From Mycetohabitans endofungorum (GTDB taxonomy: Bacteria > Pseudomonadota > Gammaproteobacteria > Burkholderiales > Burkholderiaceae), in contig NZ_CP132745.1 in assembly GCF_037477895.1 (NCBI RefSeq), positions 310,001-374,000 of the forward strand: a stretch of 64,000 nucleotides of DNA, written 5' to 3'. Of the stretch, positions 17,361-28,500 are shown in pieces. The translations under genes were made by a program, and so were the position numbers. Each line of letters begins with the position of its first letter. The stretch's first letter is position 1. The notes beneath the pieces are model-generated. The model worked only from the letters and a program-made list of their open reading frames with translations. It searched no databases and was not told the DNA's origin.

Positions 17361-18500
17361 TCACGCATCGGACTCGGAAAACTGAGGGTACGCCAATTCG
17401 AGCGTAGAGAAGACCTGAGTTGTAGCCCAATCGCTAATGCGTTGGATGCCCGAGGCGAAACTGTCTTTAGAAAGAGCGCCGTAACCTCCGAAAATCGCCC
17501 CGCCCGCTGCAACGGCGAACGAAATCCAGCTTCCATACGTCACGGCTACACCTAATGTTGCACCTACTGCAGGAAATGCCGTATTTATGGCTGTTCTTCC
17601 AACTGCATATTCCATAATCCTTCTTGCTCTTCCTTCAAACATCCAGACTCCGAAACTAACCAACCTAGAATCGATACCAACCGAACCAACAGCCCCTGAG
17701 AACCCCATACTCTCGATTATGGCCCGGGCGAGCGGAAAGTAGCTATTTACCATAGACTCTCCAAGGGCTTGTGGGAACTGATTTATTAAATCCGAGCCCA
17801 GCCAAAGTCGAGCATGCCACTGCCGAGCCACCGCTCCAGCAGCCTGACCAACTTCTGTGCTCCCCTCGATCTGGCCGTGTATATATCCCATTATGCCACC
17901 GCCTAATCCAGTCCCAATGAGAGCAGGAATGTCAGTATCCGTTTCGACACCGACCGCCCGCGAAATACTTTCATATTCCCCCACTGCCACACCGCCTGCA
18001 TGCGCACCCGCTACGCTCGCTTCAGGGTTCTGTTCTGCCCACCCTAAAACCGAAATCGGCATGGTACTGACCACTGCAGTTGCTGCCCCAGTATGCGATG
18101 CGCCGTGCATCTCAGCTGAAACGAATGTGGCCGCCGCGGAATTCCCGACGAAACTGGGTAAAGTTCCACCATCCTGTGCGATCTGGCGACTCCTGGAGCT
18201 CGCGAAACGTCGCGCAATCTGTGGGGCAGCCCAGACAGCAAATGCCGCCCCTCCAATCGCCGCTGCAAGACCCACGCATCCTGTGCGATCTGGCGACTCC
18301 TGGAGCTCGCGAAACGTCGCGCAATCTGTGGGGCAGCCCAGACAGCAAATGCCGCCCCTCCAATCGCCGCTGCAAGACCCACGCCAGCTGCCACAAGCGG
18401 TGCTGCCCCGGCAACAGCGGCAATGCCCCCCGCCACCGCAACAGCAAGCCCCCCCAACGCAATGCCCTGCCGACTTGGCCCAACAACCTCAGTTGTGAGG
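17361..18500 (-). pseudogene. Detached C-terminal effector region of the TcC protein
   Basis: Two minus-strand frames carry the protein that should follow the TcC core. From about 18500 to 18277, one frame reads VPLTTEVVGPSRQGIALGG followed by Ala/Gly-rich hydrophobic sequence to IARRFASSRSRQIAQD. After the 107-bp duplication a different frame repeats that end and continues GGTLPSFVGNSAAATFVSAE to the stop at 17361. The downstream frame is about 304 codons with only a GTG as possible start, so it is unlikely to be translated alone. It has several glycine-rich hydrophobic segments and no toxin motif I recognise. TcC C-termini are hypervariable toxins delivered into host cells. Confidence 0.75.
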
Positions 18501-20781
18501 GGGACGCTGTCGCAATGAGGGATTCCTGGTTACGTCGCCGAGCTACGGCTGAATCGCCACCGCGTCTAAATTGCTGTACAGCTTTATAAATTTTGTAGCC
18601 TCCGTAAATTGCCCCTGCAACCGCCATTACAGCGCCTGCGCCTGCAGCCACGGCAGGCCCGCCCAATGCCGCAACGCCCAGTATGACCGGCCCCGCCCAC
18701 GGTATCAATTTCCGCCAGTGCTGTTTTGCCATTGTTTTCAAAAGACGCCCAGTCGACGCTTTCAGCCCATTCGGGTCCTCACGACTAATAGGATTATTTC
18801 TGACCATCGAATAGAGATTGAGCCCATCGACCGTGCCTGCCGGATCGGCACTCGCCCATCGCCCCAGCCAGGGCTGATAATAGCGGTAGCCGTAGTAATA
18901 TAGCCCCGTCCCATCTCGTTCCTTACCCGAATAGCGGATGAACTTATATTTCACTTCGTGATCGTTCCCGCCCCACACCGCAGTGCCGCCATACGGATAA
19001 TACTCCTCGCGTGTTAAAATCCGCGCTTCGCTGTCTAGCTCCAGGTTCACCGAGCCGATCGGATTGCTCACGCTCCAGCGGTACTGGTCGTTCGGTATCT
19101 GCGTGGGCTGTCCAGTGCTCCAGTGCAATACACGCACTGCGCCCTCAGCGGTAGTGACCACTTCCAACGCCTCTTCGATGTTCTCGCCCACGCGTGTTGT
19201 TCGAAGCTCCAGGCCCGGCAGGTAAATCACTTCTTCGGTGCGCCACGTGCTGGCGGTTTTCGTGCGGCGCTGTTTCCATACTCGCATCCCGTTGCCATCG
19301 TAGCCGTACGTTTCCTGGTCATTGTCATCATCGCTGCCACGATCGACCATCGTCACCTGCATCAACTGGTTGCGCTCGTTCCACTCAAGGGGCTGGCCGG
19401 GCTGTAATTGCATGCAGTTGCCAGCCTGATCGAAAAAGCCGCCGCGCTCGATGTCTTCCGGACGCAAACTGTTTTGTTCGGTCTGTGCCACTCCATGGTT
19501 GCTTCGAGTGGCGATGACGACCTCGTTGCGATAAGCGTTAGTCCCCTGGCCTTGATGTTGGATCGTGGTGAGGTTGCCGCCTCGATCATAAGTGTAGTTG
19601 CGGGTGTAGTTTGTCAAGTTGATGGGGTCGCGCGGCGGCACTGGCTGGCCTGGCCCCTGGCGGCTGGCAGGGGCATTCTCCCGCCCGGTGGCTTCCAACA
19701 GCTGATAGAGTGCGTCGTAGCGGTACGTGTGTAGCGGCTCCACCTGCTGGTTGCGAAAGTAGCGAGTCGGCTGCGTGTCGTCGCCAATGGCCAGGATGTT
19801 GCCGACCGGATCATAAGTGTATTGCTGAGCTTGCAGCGGCGTGCCATCCTTTTTATGTGTGCGGGTATACAGCAGGCGCTGAGTTTCGGCTTCGTAACCG
19901 TAGGCCGTAACTATGCCGTTGCCGGCTGTCTGGCTAAGCAGTTGACCGGCTGCGGTGTACTGAATGCCGTCAACAATGATTTGTTCGTCACGGGCATCAG
20001 CCAACTTCAGCCAGCTTGCCTGCAACCGGCCTGCTAAGTCTAAGTGGAAACGATGCCGGTGACCTTTTGCATCGGTTTGCGTGACTGGCTCGCCCAGCGC
20101 ACCATATCGCCGCTTGGTGGTCCACGCCTCGGCTGAAAGCCGAGCCGTCCACGCCGCCTCGTCCTCACCCGCCCAATTGGCTGAGGCTGCCCGATTCGCT
20201 AGCAGCCGCCGGGTATCCTGAAGTGACTTACCGTGAATGGTATAACCAGCAATGCGAACCTGACCCGCCGTATCGTAATAGCGTGCTACCTGTCCTTTCA
20301 AGTTGTACGCCGATGCCTGAGGCTCGTGTTCGCCATAGAGGATTCGCTCGTGACACCGTTCTGCCTCTCCTGACGGCTGAACATACGTGGCAACAGGACG
20401 TCCCAAGACGTCGAATACCTGTCTCGACCGGCTGCCGCGACCGTCCTGGCTCCAGACCATCCGGCCCTCCGCATCGAACAGGGCCACGCTAAGCCCCGCA
20501 TCCACGCTGTCACGGCGCAGCGTGCGGCCGCTCAATGAATTAACGTAGCGGACATTCGGTGCCACTGCGGGGTCTTGTTGCAGCGCGTCGAAAAGGCGAG
20601 CATCCATCATCGACAGAGGATGGCCCCGTTCTGTATGTTGCGCCACACTCACGCGCTCGTCCAACGCTGACGTGCTGCTGTCGCGATTGTATTGAAGCGT
20701 CCGAATACCCAGCCCACGGTTATCGATGACCTGGATCACCGGCGTGCCCTTGCAGACATTTTCCCACTTGTTTTCGTTCAT
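18112..20781 (-). CDS. tccC: TcC (TccC-type) Rhs-repeat toxin component, C-terminus frameshifted
   Basis: The open frame is 889 codons. Residues 1 to about 672 are a complete TccC-type core: many YD/Rhs repeats, then YSGKERDGTGLYYYGYRYY and the autoprotease/core end DPAGTVDGLNLYSMVRNNP, finishing DPNG. In Tc toxins this half-shell, with TcB, encloses the cleaved C-terminal effector. After residue 672 a hydrophobic Ala/Gly segment follows, but from about residue 85 of the tail the frame runs into low-complexity Arg/Leu sequence. The plausible effector continues in other frames. The core should still assemble with TcB; the cargo is probably nonfunctional. The ATG at 20781 lies 56 bases after the TcB stop. 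Confidence 0.9.
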   Translation of the reverse strand: MNENKWENVCKGTPVIQVIDNRGLGIRTLQYNRDSSTSALDERVSVAQHTERGHPLSMMDARLFDALQQDPAVAPNVRYVNSLSGRTLRRDSVDAGLSVALFDAEGRMVWSQDGRGSRSRQVFDVLGRPVATYVQPSGEAERCHERILYGEHEPQASAYNLKGQVARYYDTAGQVRIAGYTIHGKSLQDTRRLLANRAASANWAGEDEAAWTARLSAEAWTTKRRYGALGEPVTQTDAKGHRHRFHLDLAGRLQASWLKLADARDEQIIVDGIQYTAAGQLLSQTAGNGIVTAYGYEAETQRLLYTRTHKKDGTPLQAQQYTYDPVGNILAIGDDTQPTRYFRNQQVEPLHTYRYDALYQLLEATGRENAPASRQGPGQPVPPRDPINLTNYTRNYTYDRGGNLTTIQHQGQGTNAYRNEVVIATRSNHGVAQTEQNSLRPEDIERGGFFDQAGNCMQLQPGQPLEWNERNQLMQVTMVDRGSDDDNDQETYGYDGNGMRVWKQRRTKTASTWRTEEVIYLPGLELRTTRVGENIEEALEVVTTAEGAVRVLHWSTGQPTQIPNDQYRWSVSNPIGSVNLELDSEARILTREEYYPYGGTAVWGGNDHEVKYKFIRYSGKERDGTGLYYYGYRYYQPWLGRWASADPAGTVDGLNLYSMVRNNPISREDPNGLKASTGRLLKTMAKQHWRKLIPWAGPVILGVAALGGPAVAAGAGAVMAVAGAIYGGYKIYKAVQQFRRGGDSAVARRRNQESLIATASPSQLRLLGQVGRALRWGGLLLRWRGALPLLPGQHRLWQLAWVLQRRLEGRHLLSGLPHRLRDVSRAPGVARSHRMRGSCSGDWRGGICCLGCPTDCATFRELQESPDRTGWWNFTQFRREFRGGHIRFS
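18170..18383. repeat. Perfect 107-bp tandem duplication in the TcC effector region
   Basis: Bases 18170-18276 are repeated without any difference at 18277-18383. Because 107 is not a multiple of three, the duplication shifts the reading frame. The lack of any mismatch implies a very recent event, or an assembly artefact. Confidence 0.95.
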
Positions 20782-20837
20782 AGCGTGCCTTTCTTATTCG
20801 TCTTATCCTTGTTGCCCTTGCATTAGCAGAGTTCGGC

Positions 20838-23800
20838 TCAGGCCGTGTCGTTTTCGTCCTCACTGACGACAAACCATGGGTAAACGCTTTGTCTGCGTTC
20901 GTATCCCTTCGTGGTCACGACCCGCACAGCCCGCCCGATCGGATCATAAGACGTGGTATCCGCGTAACCGTAGGTGCGCATCGCATTATCGACAACATAG
21001 GCCCAGTCATTTAGGAAGTAGGGCTGGTAGCTGCGCACCGGCTGGCCCTTATTGTCGTATTCGATGCGTCCCGATACCGCCCAGCGCGGTGCCGAACCGG
21101 TATCCACTTCCTTTGGCTTACCGTCGGCATCGGCGACGATCTCGCCGTCGGCAGTGCGCTGCCACGCCAGCCCGCCTGGCATCTTCGCACAGCCTTGCAG
21201 CGCCCGTCCGAAGCCGTCCTTATACGCGACGTTTATCCGGACCTGCTGCTCTGCATCGTTCGGGTACCGGTCAGCGCTCAGCGCAACTTCGTTGATCGGG
21301 TTTCGCGCAACCGAAGCCAGTGCCTCGCGCACGGGCGTGGAAAAGCGTTCCAGTGCTCCACAGCGCGCCAGCACCCCACTGCGCAATTCTCGATGTGCCC
21401 TCACGCGGACGTGGCCCTCAGGCGTGATAAACCGTGCAGCGATCAATCGCTGCCAGCATGCGTCTGCTTCGTCCGGTGACAAATCCGAGCGGTCTATCTG
21501 CCCCATCCACGCAAAAAAATCCGTCGCATAAATGGCCGCTACCCGTTGAGCCGAGACTCCGGCTTGGTTAATCGCCTGTTCAACCGTCAGACCCGCGGGT
21601 ACCGGGGAAACCGCGATGGGATCGAATCCCACCTCACGTGCCTCTTCGGTCCCATAAAATGTGCTCGCCACCACCCGGCCCATCGCATCGAACTGCACTT
21701 CCTGATGGTTGTCGTTGACATCAATCATGCGCCACGGTTGGAGGAATCGGTAGTCGTATTGGGCTGAGGTGGTGTTGCCTAAAGCATCCCGCACCTGCGT
21801 GACTGCACAGTAATACGAATCGTAGGAGAGCTGAGCCGCACTCGTGAGCTGGGTCTTCCTTATTTCGCTCGGAACATAGAAGCTTTCCGGGCCACGGTAG
21901 GTGCGATAGCCGCTCGCGATCACCCACACCGGTTCTTCTACCGCATTGGGCACAGCAAGGACGGTCGGTGAAATTTGGTAACCGGCCTCTTCAAGCTTTG
22001 CCCTCAGCGCGGGCTCGTCGAGCAGGCCGTCGTAGGCGGCAAGACTCGATGAGTCGAGCTCCGCAACCTCCTGGTGATCCACCAGCGCAATAAAATCGGG
22101 GACGCCGTCAGCATCCGTATCCCGGTACACGACCACCCCTTGAGTGCCGAATATGCGCACTTGATCGTCACCCAGCAAACCTTCCGGCGTGCTCAGATTT
22201 TCAAAGTTCAGACCGCCGGGTGGCACACGCGCTGCGTCATAAGTCAACACGTTGCTACGTTGCTGCCATGGCAGGCCAAGCCGCCACTGTTGCGGATTTG
22301 TCCGATGCCAGACGCTGGCACGCTGCTCCGTGAACCGCAAACACTGCTGCTGCGGGTCGTACGAACTGTGCCATGTCGTGTCCGGCAAGGTATCGGGGTA
22401 GGGTGACGTCGATGGTTGGGGGCGGCGGGGATAGCGAATTGCTACACTGTGCAGAGGTATACCGTATGCGTCGATACGCAGCGTCACCGCCTGGCTAACC
22501 TGAGGATCGCAATCGATGCGCTCGTATGCATAGTCCAATTGCTCCAGCTGCGAAGGCATCGCGACCGGCACGCCATCGTTTCCTCCGGTTTGAACTTCGC
22601 GCACTTGGTAACGGGCTACCGTCACGCGATAAGGCACCTGCTGATTAGGTGCCTCGTCTAGACCATAGATCTCGCTTCGCAACAAGCTGCCGTTCAATGC
22701 ACGGTACAACCACCATCGACGTTTGGCGGCTGGATTGTCCAGCAATTCATCCTGGCTCGTCTTCGTATCGAATCGCGTCAAACGGGCCGGATGACTCGTG
22801 AAAGCGTCAAGGTCTGTCCAAGGCTCACCATACAGCGCCGCTTCGTCCTCCTCCCGGCCAGTGTGGTACCAGTTTCGCGCTAACCGCGGCGGCGCCTCGC
22901 TGATGTTCTGGCCTGCGATCCTCGCATCTTCACCGGTGTCCCAGGTCTGCATGAAGCCAAACCCGCGAAATTCCCGCTCTTGCCCGTCATAGACACCCTT
23001 GCGATATTGGTATTGTTGAACCAGCCGATTGCCCGAGATTTCGTCGATTTGGATTTGCCGGGACACCACGTGCACGGGAAAGGGCAAGCTGCTCGCTGTG
23101 TTCTTTTCTTGCTGTTTTTCGTCTAGCCATTCCTGCGCTGAACTGCGGTAGACAAGCCGGTTTTCCATCCCCATGTTGTTGTTGACGATATTCATCAGGT
23201 AGGGTTTGGCGTTGGCAAAATCGTAGCGCCAATGCTTGAGACTCGGGTAAGGGATCGATAGCACGAGACTCGTTGTACCTTGCCCCTGCACGTCCGCCGC
23301 ACTCAGTGCACACAGCCGGTCGAAGCGCACGCCTGGCGGCAGAGCCAAATCGACGGGCGGTGCAAAGCCATTGCCAGACTGATTGAAGAAGATACGGATA
23401 CGGTCGCTTTCCGCATACAGCAGATCGGCGGCTCCCGATCCATCCAGGTCTGCCAAATAGACGCAGGCGGGATCGAAGCGCTGCGCATCGAATGGTAACG
23501 GTGCGAACACGAACGGCTGCCCGAAGCGGCCCCGCCCGAGGTTCGGCCAGATTCTCACCTCATCGCTGCGGATGCGGATCAAGTGTTGTTGACCGGAACC
23601 CAGCAGGTCGCCAAACGCCACTAACTCCCGGGCATCACGCCCAGCAAGGGGAAGTGCCGACACTTGATCCACTTCAATACCGGGCGCAAACCCGTGCCGT
23701 TCGTTCGCGTACAGACGCACGCTCTTTGGACCAATCAGAGCCAAGTCGGACAGACCCGCTCCTATGAAATCGGCCATCGTCGCCTTCGAACTAAAAAACT

Positions 23801-25298
23801 CGATAGGCAGCGCCGAGAATGGTGTAAACGATGACCAGGTACCGTCTGGGGCAAGGCTGAAGTAGCCAGCCAGCCCGGGCTGCGTGACGAGCCAATCCAG
23901 CCTGCCATCGCCGTTGATATCCGTGAGCGCCATTGCCTGCGGCTGCAACGACGGAATCTCAGGCAGCGGCCGCCACGTGTCGTAGGTGACGGCATCGCCC
24001 CCATCGCTGCTTCGCATCGGCGCCCGGTAATACCAGAGGGGGCCGACGCGATACAGCACACCGGCGATGCCCTCGCCGTGCAAATCCACCAGCTGGTAGG
24101 GGTACCCGTTGTTCAATCCAGGAAAGAGGTCGAATGGCTGCCACTGGCCCGATGACACCGACGCATCGAACGGTGTGTAGTCCAGCTCCAGGGGAGGCAA
24201 CGACTGCGGCGTATCATCCGGCTCATACGCGAGCCGCCGCACGCTAACTAGCCTGGTGAGCACGGGATTCTCATCGTACTCGAACAGCAGCCTGGATACC
24301 AGCGTGGCAGGCTCGCCGAGTTCATCGGGAAAGTGATGAAACATCAGCACCTGGCGGCACAAACGATGACAACGCACTTCGAAGCCATAGTCGTAGCGCG
24401 AAAACGCATCACATCTAACTGGCCAATCGCCGACGGCCAACCAAGGGGGCGGTACCTGCGGGTCGGTGCCGCGCTCACCGTAATCGAGCACCAGCGAGAA
24501 CAACCATGTCTGGTCATCGGGTTTCGATGCCGTGAGCAGATACAGTGCGTCGGCTGCCAATGCGTTGCCGTACTTGACTTCGGCAAGATAGCGATTCGCG
24601 GTATGGTCGCGTTGAGCCTCGTTACCTTGCCGGTCGACGCCGGCTTCATCCTCCGGCTTGTATCGGTACCAGATGTGTTGGCCGTTAGGCGAGACCGACT
24701 CCTGCAGCAACCACACTGCGATGTGTGACGGTTGCGCTGGATCGGCAATACAAGCCGCGGGTGTTTTACCGAAGCAATGCAGATCGCCACCGGCGTCATG
24801 GACCAGCCAGAAGTCGCCGCCATTGGCTTTGCCAATCCAATACTCGATCCGCGCGAAGCCGTGCTCGATACGCGGGAAGTAGCGCGCCACCCGATAGGTG
24901 TCATCCAGTGCCAGACCGTTATAGGTGCTAACTTCGGAAGGTGGAACCACGACGCCATCGGCATCTCGCTCAGGCTCAAGAACGTCGCCGCCCGGGCCGA
25001 TGAATTCATCGTCATCGCCGTATTGGGGTGTGCCTCGGCCTGTGCGCCGCCCAATGCTGGGCAATCCAATATTCCAACCCACACCGAATGGGCCATTGCC
25101 GCTGCCGCTCGCATAGCTCAATGCCAGTTGCGGTGCATAGCCGCGGCCAGCCGACACGGGCAGTGGCAGCGTCATTGTCGCGACGCCCGTGGGGCCAACC
25201 TGCCCTAACGCTTCCCCGAGCCCACGCATTCCTCCGCCGCCTTTAGGGAGTGCCGGCTCGGACAGTGCAATATTGGAAGATGACTGCGTGACTGACAT
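20838..25298 (-). CDS. tcdB: TcB (TcaC/TcdB-type) Tc toxin component
   Basis: The 1486-residue protein begins with a SpvB-type domain (LPKGGGGMRGLGEALGQVGP, then YASGSGNGPFGVGWNIGLPS). It continues with FG-GAP/VCBS-like beta-propeller repeats (DINGDGRLDWLVTQPG, YLADLDGSGAADLLY) and the TcdB middle domains. The C-terminal part starts the Rhs shell that TcC completes (KDGFGRALQGCAKMPGGLAW, YDPIGRAVRVV). Length is typical for TcB. It docks the toxin cocoon to the TcA channel and gates delivery. It lies between tcA and tccC on one strand, and GC content is close to the window average, unlike TcA. Confidence 0.94.
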   Translation of the reverse strand: MSVTQSSSNIALSEPALPKGGGGMRGLGEALGQVGPTGVATMTLPLPVSAGRGYAPQLALSYASGSGNGPFGVGWNIGLPSIGRRTGRGTPQYGDDDEFIGPGGDVLEPERDADGVVVPPSEVSTYNGLALDDTYRVARYFPRIEHGFARIEYWIGKANGGDFWLVHDAGGDLHCFGKTPAACIADPAQPSHIAVWLLQESVSPNGQHIWYRYKPEDEAGVDRQGNEAQRDHTANRYLAEVKYGNALAADALYLLTASKPDDQTWLFSLVLDYGERGTDPQVPPPWLAVGDWPVRCDAFSRYDYGFEVRCHRLCRQVLMFHHFPDELGEPATLVSRLLFEYDENPVLTRLVSVRRLAYEPDDTPQSLPPLELDYTPFDASVSSGQWQPFDLFPGLNNGYPYQLVDLHGEGIAGVLYRVGPLWYYRAPMRSSDGGDAVTYDTWRPLPEIPSLQPQAMALTDINGDGRLDWLVTQPGLAGYFSLAPDGTWSSFTPFSALPIEFFSSKATMADFIGAGLSDLALIGPKSVRLYANERHGFAPGIEVDQVSALPLAGRDARELVAFGDLLGSGQQHLIRIRSDEVRIWPNLGRGRFGQPFVFAPLPFDAQRFDPACVYLADLDGSGAADLLYAESDRIRIFFNQSGNGFAPPVDLALPPGVRFDRLCALSAADVQGQGTTSLVLSIPYPSLKHWRYDFANAKPYLMNIVNNNMGMENRLVYRSSAQEWLDEKQQEKNTASSLPFPVHVVSRQIQIDEISGNRLVQQYQYRKGVYDGQEREFRGFGFMQTWDTGEDARIAGQNISEAPPRLARNWYHTGREEDEAALYGEPWTDLDAFTSHPARLTRFDTKTSQDELLDNPAAKRRWWLYRALNGSLLRSEIYGLDEAPNQQVPYRVTVARYQVREVQTGGNDGVPVAMPSQLEQLDYAYERIDCDPQVSQAVTLRIDAYGIPLHSVAIRYPRRPQPSTSPYPDTLPDTTWHSSYDPQQQCLRFTEQRASVWHRTNPQQWRLGLPWQQRSNVLTYDAARVPPGGLNFENLSTPEGLLGDDQVRIFGTQGVVVYRDTDADGVPDFIALVDHQEVAELDSSSLAAYDGLLDEPALRAKLEEAGYQISPTVLAVPNAVEEPVWVIASGYRTYRGPESFYVPSEIRKTQLTSAAQLSYDSYYCAVTQVRDALGNTTSAQYDYRFLQPWRMIDVNDNHQEVQFDAMGRVVASTFYGTEEAREVGFDPIAVSPVPAGLTVEQAINQAGVSAQRVAAIYATDFFAWMGQIDRSDLSPDEADACWQRLIAARFITPEGHVRVRAHRELRSGVLARCGALERFSTPVREALASVARNPINEVALSADRYPNDAEQQVRINVAYKDGFGRALQGCAKMPGGLAWQRTADGEIVADADGKPKEVDTGSAPRWAVSGRIEYDNKGQPVRSYQPYFLNDWAYVVDNAMRTYGYADTTSYDPIGRAVRVVTTKGYERRQSVYPWFVVSEDENDTA

Positions 25299-25585
25299 AT
25301 CCTACTCTTCAAAAATGTTGAATTATTGTTTTATCCGGCTGACTCCGGTCACACGCGATGCACTGTGTCGACGGTACCGCGCTTCGCATCGAGCAACGTG
25401 GCACGATATTGCTACACGGCACGCCGTGCGCGATGCGCCAACGGATGACCATTGACCAACAGAGCCAACCCAAAAGCGCCGTTGCCATCGCTGGAGGTTG
25501 CGCGCTGCCAACAGAGCCTCGCTGAGCCGGCCGGAAATGGGGAGTGCAGGCTCCACAACAGGAGCCTGTTTAATGGTGTCTGAAA
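25299..25585. other. Spacer between TcA and TcB genes
   Basis: The 287 bases contain an 88-codon minus-strand frame (25323-25589) that would begin with TTG overlapping the TcA stop. It has no recognisable motif and an unlikely composition late in the frame, so I do not call it a gene. No clear terminator is visible. Confidence 0.4.
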
Positions 25586-28500
25586 TCAAGAATGGATGGT
25601 GTAACGTATATGCAGAATGATGTCGTTCAGGCTTTGCAGTAGCGCTTTCTGCCGATCGGTCGCATCCGGGAAGCTCAACGTAAAACTGCCGCTGTCATTC
25701 ACCGGAATGCCTTCAAACGGCAGGTAACGGGCGTCACCGAAATCTAGTACGAACTGGCCGCTGTCATCCGTGCCATGAGAGATGGCAATGGCATTACAGC
25801 CGCGCGGCATCACCACGCTGCCAGCATAGTTCAGCACCGCCCGGACATCTTCATACGGGCCAACCAGCGCCGGCAATGTGACACTCACTTGTTTCAGCTG
25901 ACGGGTACTGCCGAGGCTTTCGGGATAGTCACTGAAAATGTTCAGGTCAGACAGCCGTATCGAGGCTTCAATCTGGCCGTTGCTGACTTTCAGCTCATTT
26001 CCGGAAACGCCTGCACTGCCTTTCCCTTCACGGATAAACTGAGTGAGTTTTTCAGTAAAGTTAAAGCTGTCCAATGGCAGCGCCTGGTATACCTTTGCTA
26101 GTGAAACGGTTCGGGTCACCTCTAGCGCGCGTTCATCACGCTCCAACCAGGCTTTTTCCATCTCCGTCAGGTTCAGCAAAAGCGTTTCACCGGCCATCAG
26201 ACCGGCGGTGGTCCCATTCCAGACACCACCCCGGATAAAGGTGAGACCGCTGTCGTTCAGTTCGCGACGCAGCGCTTCCTGCGCCATCAGACAGAAGGAC
26301 TGGGTCAGGTCAAAGAACTGGTAGTAGATCGCGCTCAGTTTCCCGCGCATCCAACTGTAGAGTGCTTTGTTCGTGAATTTACGCTGCAGCAACTCCAACT
26401 GGCCTTGGGTATGCGCCTGCTGGGTCTCCTGATATTCCACCTGCAGCTGGGCCGCTTCGCGGCGAATTTTCAGTGTTTCCAGCTGGGCATCCATCTGCTT
26501 GACTTCACCGTCCGCGTTATCGCGCTGAATTTCCCATTCCTGACGACGGCGGCGATACGTCTCCGAGCGGCTAATTTTTTCCGCGGAATACTGGGAAGCT
26601 GTGGAGGCAAGGGACGTCACAGCCGAAGAGGCGTGCAACGCTGCTCCCCAGCGGCTTCCCCCAGCGGCCAAACCAAACACGTTTGGCACTAGGTCAGCTA
26701 CCCCTCCTGCCACAGAAAACACCTGCCCTGCTAGGGATTGACTTGCCGCAGCATCGAACAATGTCATGGCCCGCCGTTCCCCTTGGGTAATGTCCTCATC
26801 GTACAGCTTCCGGTATTTCTCCAGGCGGTTCTGCGCACTGCGGCGGCTCTCTTCTAGGACGGCAATGTCTGCCTCCACTTCATCCACCGTCCGCCGCTGG
26901 ATACAGATGCTCTGTGTGGCCAGCTCCATGCCCTGCTGCAGTAACAGTGTATTCAGTTCATCGGCATCGGTATGCTCTGCCATACTGAGCAGGGAGGCTC
27001 CGAACTGGGTCAGCTGCGTCACCAGATTGCGGGCTCGTTCCAGCATCACCGGAAAACGGTACAGTGACAGGGTGCCTACCGGTAGTGCGCTGCCTCCCTG
27101 AGACGCCTGCACCATGCTGCTGAGTAGTGCTTTCGGGTCGGTGGGCTCGGCGTAGATCGCCAGCGACAGCGGCTGCCCGTCAATGGAAAGATTGTTGCGC
27201 AGGTTAAACAGGCGCAGACGCAGGGTCTTCCAGTAGTCGGTGAGCGCCGGGTTATATTCCGGCAGGAACAGCCCGACTAGCGAGTTAGCGGAACGGGACT
27301 GTGTGGCAGCCTCACCGCTGCCCAGCGCCGCAAGGGCTTGCTGATAGCCTGCCTGCACGGTCTGGCTGGCCGCCACGGAAAGGGATGGTGCGGCCCATTG
27401 TTTACTACCGTAATCATCCGGCTCGTCACCGAGCAACTCCAGGGCACGCACATACCACATTTTGGCTTCATTCAACGCATCGCGGGTCAGTTCGCGATAA
27501 GCCATATCACCGCGTAAGATGAGCTGGTCCAGCAGGCGCATAAAGGTGGCGACCTTGTAGTGCGTCGGGTCATGCTGAGCGACGGCGTCCGGGTCAACAG
27601 CATCCAGCGGATTGGCATGCCAAGATGTGATCTCTTCCAGCGGTCGGCAGTTCCACGTCCAGGGCGCGATTTCCCCGTTAACGATATAGCCAGCCGGGTT
27701 GTAGACATAGTTCATCCATTTTGTGGCTTCGTCGAACTGTTTTTCCTGCAGCAGGCGCTGGAAGCACATCATCGGCGTATAGTAAAACAACTCCCAGTAA
27801 TAAAGGGCGCAGGCGCTGTTAAAGTCTAGCGGTTCGGTGGTTGTGCCGTTATGTATTTGTATGCCCGCAAACATACTGATATCTGAATTTTCATTGATGC
27901 CTATTTCATTGCGGTCATTTCCTACATAAATAAAGTGCGGCCCATTCCAGGTTCCGTCATTTGGTGTTTTTTTAGTGGTTAAAAACACCTTGGCAATCAT
28001 CTTATCAAAAAGAGGTTTATCATCCAATGGAATAAAGAGCCGAACATTGATCTCATTATCCTGCAGTAGCCCCGAGTAGATAACGTGCGCGGCATTATCT
28101 ACTACATGTTTGACGTGGAGCTTGAATGCGCGGCTGTCTCCGTGTGCCGAAGGATTGTACGGCGGCAGGGTGAAAGTAGCATAGAAGCCTTTGCCCAGCT
28201 GAGACTCCGGAAGCTGCTGGGTCTCCATTGTCAGAATGGTATCAATTCCGACATTCGCTTTGGACACCAGTTGGGGCGCCAGCAGAGTATTGAGACGAAT
28301 GCGATAAACCCCAAGCTGCATATACTGTGCACCAGTATCGACTTCATACAAGCGTATGATATTATTTTTCTCGTAATTTACTTTTTTAATAGCCAGCGTA
28401 GCACCCGCCTTTCCAACAAGCCCTCCGTCTTTAGACTTGATTTTAAAATAGACATCCAAAGACGCCGCATTATTTTTAAAGATCAAATTTGACACATCCA

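Noticed and set aside
17361..18275. The 304-codon frame as an independent gene (for example an immunity protein)
   Set aside because: Its only start is a GTG inside the duplicated unit, and its first part repeats the upstream effector frame, so it is a detached C-terminus.
25323..25589. A small gene between TcA and TcB
   Set aside because: TTG start only, no motif, and the composition late in the frame looks non-coding.
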